A stretch of 10,077 nt of DNA from Euperipatoides rowelli (lineage: Eukaryota > Onychophora > Udeonychophora > Euonychophora > Peripatopsidae): assembly GCA_003024985.2 (NCBI GenBank), contig PXIH01S0057395.1; one strand, 5' to 3'. The notes under the pieces were generated by a model, which saw only the letters and a program-made list of their open reading frames with translations, had not been told where the DNA came from and made no database searches. Shown in pieces: positions 8,822 through 10,077 of this stretch; the stretch's first letter is position 1, and each line of letters opens with the position of its first letter. The position numbers and the translations under genes were made by a program.

Positions 8822-8851
8822 TTTTTTTTTTTTTTTTTTGGGGGGGGGGGG
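8822..8851. repeat. T18G12 composite homopolymer inside the endonuclease
   Basis: Eighteen T are followed directly by twelve G, right after an in-frame TAA. The endonuclease reads normally on both sides in the same frame (NLLLLS before, EDIFALIYGP after), so the tract replaced or expanded a short coding piece and left the downstream frame unchanged. On the opposite strand it is C12A18, the same order as the C10A13 tract at 2855-2877. Confidence 0.92.
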
Positions 8852-9309
8852 AGGATATTTTTGCTCTTATTTATGGTCCTGCTCTATTAACTCAAAATCA
8901 TTGTTTATTTCAAAAATTTTATGATTCTTTACCTAGGGGGGTTGATAATATTATTCTAGCAGGGGACTTTAATGTTAAAGATATTGAACTTTTGGATCCA
9001 AAATTAGCAATTTGTAATAGTTTACGATTAATTGGTGTAGGTGCAAAATTGGGTTTTGGTTTTTTACCTACTAGACTAGCATCGTATTCTAATAGATTGG
9101 ACTATGTTATGGTCTCAGGAGAAATTACCAATAAACTGGAGTATAAATCTCAACCAACTATACTTTCAGATCATGTTTTAATTTTATTTAATAATTGTAG
9201 CAATAAATCTTTAGTACCAATTTATAATATTAAAAAAGATCATTTCTTTTTACATCCTGAAATGTGTTTGAATTATCTAGATTTTTCTAATATATACATT
9301 TCTTTTTAG

Positions 9310-9383
9310 AATTTTTTTGGGGTGGTTGATTTTACTTTACATTACTGTTAGAATTCAAAAATATTTTTTACAAAATTAATATT
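9310..9383 (+). other. Decayed ORF2 linker between endonuclease and fold-back
   Basis: The endonuclease frame ends at 9309. From 9330 another frame reads FYFTLLLEFKNIFY, which continues the protein-like pattern, so one or more indels lie between 9305 and 9330. TGA occurs in that frame at 9327. It forms part of the ORF2 remnant and is listed to mark the switch of frame. Confidence 0.5.
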
Positions 9384-9684
9384 GAGTCTAATGCTATTTT
9401 TAAGAAAATTTTAAATAACAAATTATATTAGTTTTTTTTTAGGATTTTCTTCAAAATTACTGCAAAAAAGGCGATTTTTTTTTTATTTTTAGGGGAAAAA
9501 ATAAAGAAAGCTTTTTTTTAAAGGCTTTATATGAAGGTTTTAGTAAGGCTTTATATGAATAAATCTTTCTTTATTTTTTCCCCGTAAAAATCAAAAATTT
9601 TGCCTTTTTTGCATTAATTTTGAAGAAAATCCTAAAAAAACTATAATTTGTTATTAAAAATCCTTAAAATTATTTGAGTTAGTC
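9384..9684. repeat. Long imperfect inverted repeat (fold-back), arms ~125 bp, short loop
   Basis: The left arm runs from about 9384 to 9510 and the right arm from about 9565 to 9684. Matching blocks are AATAAAGAAAG (9500-9510) with CTTTCTTTATT (9565-9575), GGGGAAAAAA with TTTTTTCCCC, AGGATTTTCTTCAAAATTA (9441-9459) with its complement at 9615-9633, and AACAAATTATA (9417-9427) with its complement near 9642-9652. GAGTCTAA also pairs loosely with TTAGTCTC. Differences are mostly in homopolymer lengths. The loop of about 54 bases holds two copies of AAGGCTTTATATGAA. The left arm overlaps the ORF2 linker, so the right arm is an antisense piece of the same kind of element. The single-stranded form could make a very long hairpin. 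Confidence 0.88.
9521..9559. repeat. Two copies of AAGGCTTTATATGAA, 24 bp apart
   Basis: The 15-mer is exact at 9521-9535 and 9545-9559, in the loop of the fold-back. A related sequence in the other orientation (CTTCACATAAAGGCTTA) occurs at about 9862-9878. In the linker reading frame both copies encode KALYE, so this is a small in-frame duplication in the coding remnant. Confidence 0.9.
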
Positions 9685-9757
9685 TCTAGGAGTTTTTCAA
9701 TCCTTATCAGATTTTTTTAGAAGTCATTTTTCTGTTTCCTTTTTGAATATTTTAGTT
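9561..9757 (-). pseudogene. Antisense fragment of LINE ORF2 linker, copy A
   Basis: Read on the minus strand, this is homologous to the plus-strand ORF2 linker. It has a segment giving LTQIILRIFNNKL, comparable to NAIFKKILNNKL on the plus strand (9390-9425), and later KERFIHIKP, comparable to KESFFLKAL. Several stops break it. It forms the right arm of the fold-back and is repeated as copy B about 306-323 bp further on. Assignment as LINE linker is inference from the shared protein-like frame; the inverted repeat relation itself is directly visible. Confidence 0.6.
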
Positions 9758-9856
9758 AAATTTTGTTTTTGGGCTTTTTCAATTTTGAAACTTTTGTTTA
9801 ATGTTGTTTGGTTACTTAAATAACTTTTTCCCTTTTGTTCCTTTTTATTTATTTAT
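9758..9856. other. T-rich spacer between the two antisense copies
   Basis: About 100 bases join copies A and B. The minus strand gives KIEKAQKQNLTKIFKKE (about 9739-9789), which runs into copy A without an obvious break and may be upstream linker sequence of the same ORF2. The rest is T-rich with no recognisable feature. Confidence 0.4.
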
Positions 9857-10077
9857 AAAACCTTCACATAAAGGCTTATAAAAAAATCTTTCTTTATTTT
9901 TTTCTCTAAAAATTAATTTTTTTTTTTTTTTTTCCATTAATTTTGAAGAAATTCCTAAAAATAAATCTTTAAAAATATGTGAGGTTAGTCTCTAGGAGTT
10001 TTTCTATCCTTATCAGATTTTTTTTGGAAGTCATTTTTCTGTTTCCTTTTTGAATATTACATTTCATTTTTAATTTG
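9857..10077 (-). pseudogene. Antisense fragment of LINE ORF2 linker, copy B (runs off the window)
   Basis: This is the second antisense copy, in direct orientation relative to copy A. GTTAGTCTCTAGGAGTTTTT is at 9678 and at 9984 (offset 306), and AAATCTTTCTTTATTTTTT at 9561 and 9884 (offset 323). The offset differs because copy B lacks about 17 bases around AACTATAATTTGTTATTA. The minus strand reads MTSKKNLIRIEKLLETNLTY, then a stop, then after a frame change KNKERFFYKPLCEGF. The latter matches KNKESFFLKALYEGF of the plus-strand ORF2 residue for residue in order. The upstream end of the copy lies beyond 10077, so the rest of an ORF2 could be in the flanking sequence. Confidence 0.6.

Larger units (their letters stand above)
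8516..9562 (+). pseudogene. Degenerate LINE ORF2: APE-type endonuclease and start of linker, no RT
   Basis: ORF2 of such elements nicks target DNA and then reverse transcribes. From the ATG at 8516 the frame gives KCCTLNAQGLNNYNKR, the first conserved endonuclease strand. After a frame change near 8580-8590 come LAFIQEVKL (catalytic Glu at 8641-8643), then AGDFNV (8959-8976), NRLDYVMVS (9091-9117) and SDH (9166-9174). These are the EEP catalytic landmarks in order, including the final His. Breaks are TAA at 8818, the T18G12 tract replacing coding sequence at 8822-8851, and TAG at 9307. Linker pieces follow in other frames: EFKNIFYKINIESNAIF (9351-9401) up to TAG at 9429, then KNKESFFLKALYEGF (about 9497-9541) up to TAA at 9560. 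The last resembles the GE+NTKFF element that precedes RT in L1-like proteins. RT motifs are absent. I lean towards the L1/Tx1 group because of the FIQE and RLDY wording. Confidence 0.78.

Noticed and set aside
9384-9684. Fold-back read as a rho-independent terminator or a microRNA precursor
   Set aside because: The arms are far too long for a terminator. The overlap with ORF2 coding sequence and the presence of a further copy at 9857-10077 point to a rearranged repeat rather than a microRNA gene.
9384-9757. Twin-priming inversion as the cause of the antisense end
   Set aside because: Twin priming splits one element into antisense and sense parts without duplicating over 100 bp between them, and puts the parts in the opposite order. 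A duplicated fold-back fits better, though two independent insertions remain possible.

Overview
The window looks like a piece of an AT-rich eukaryotic nuclear genome, most likely from an invertebrate animal. The evidence is long A/T tracts, scattered homopolymers, a CA microsatellite, two diverged minisatellite arrays, a decayed LINE-type retrotransposon, no prokaryote-style gene packing and three isolated ambiguous bases (about 1002, 1915, 5371). The sequence alone does not fix the species or phylum. I see no intact host protein gene, tRNA or rRNA.

Layout. 1-1863 is AT-rich DNA with an oligo-G run and a pair of oppositely oriented repeat modules (about 935-1313). 1864-2985 is a minisatellite of about eight units, near 120-124 bp each. 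2986-3864 is AT-rich spacer opening with (CA)12. 3865-6043 is a second, unrelated array of about two dozen units with a 91-bp basic period. It contains shortened variants, a 214-bp internal duplication and a perfect 23-nt palindrome. 6044-7089 is AT-rich and may include the 5' region of the retroelement.

7090 to about 9560 is a degenerate plus-strand non-LTR retrotransposon. ORF1 is a gag-like protein with an RRM-like stretch and two CCHC-type zinc knuckles (7672-7767). ORF2 keeps an APE-type (EEP) endonuclease with LNAQGL, FIQE, AGDFN, NRLDY and SDH motifs, plus the start of the linker that normally leads into the reverse transcriptase. Both ORFs are broken by stops and frame changes, and a T18G12 tract interrupts the endonuclease. 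No reverse transcriptase is present. The EN motif wording fits the L1/Tx1 side of the LINEs better than Jockey/CR1, but this is a tentative placement.

9384-10077 is a rearranged end. The ORF2 linker is followed directly by an inverted copy of itself (a fold-back), then by a second copy in the same inverted orientation, giving a tandem repeat with an offset of about 306-323 bp. All three copies read as the same degenerate protein segment.

Functionally, the window is repeat-dominated DNA. ORF1 (RNA binding) and ORF2 (target nicking and reverse transcription) would once have worked together in target-primed retrotransposition, but this copy cannot. The most unusual material is the fold-back LINE end, the architecture of the 91-bp array, and the composite homopolymers.
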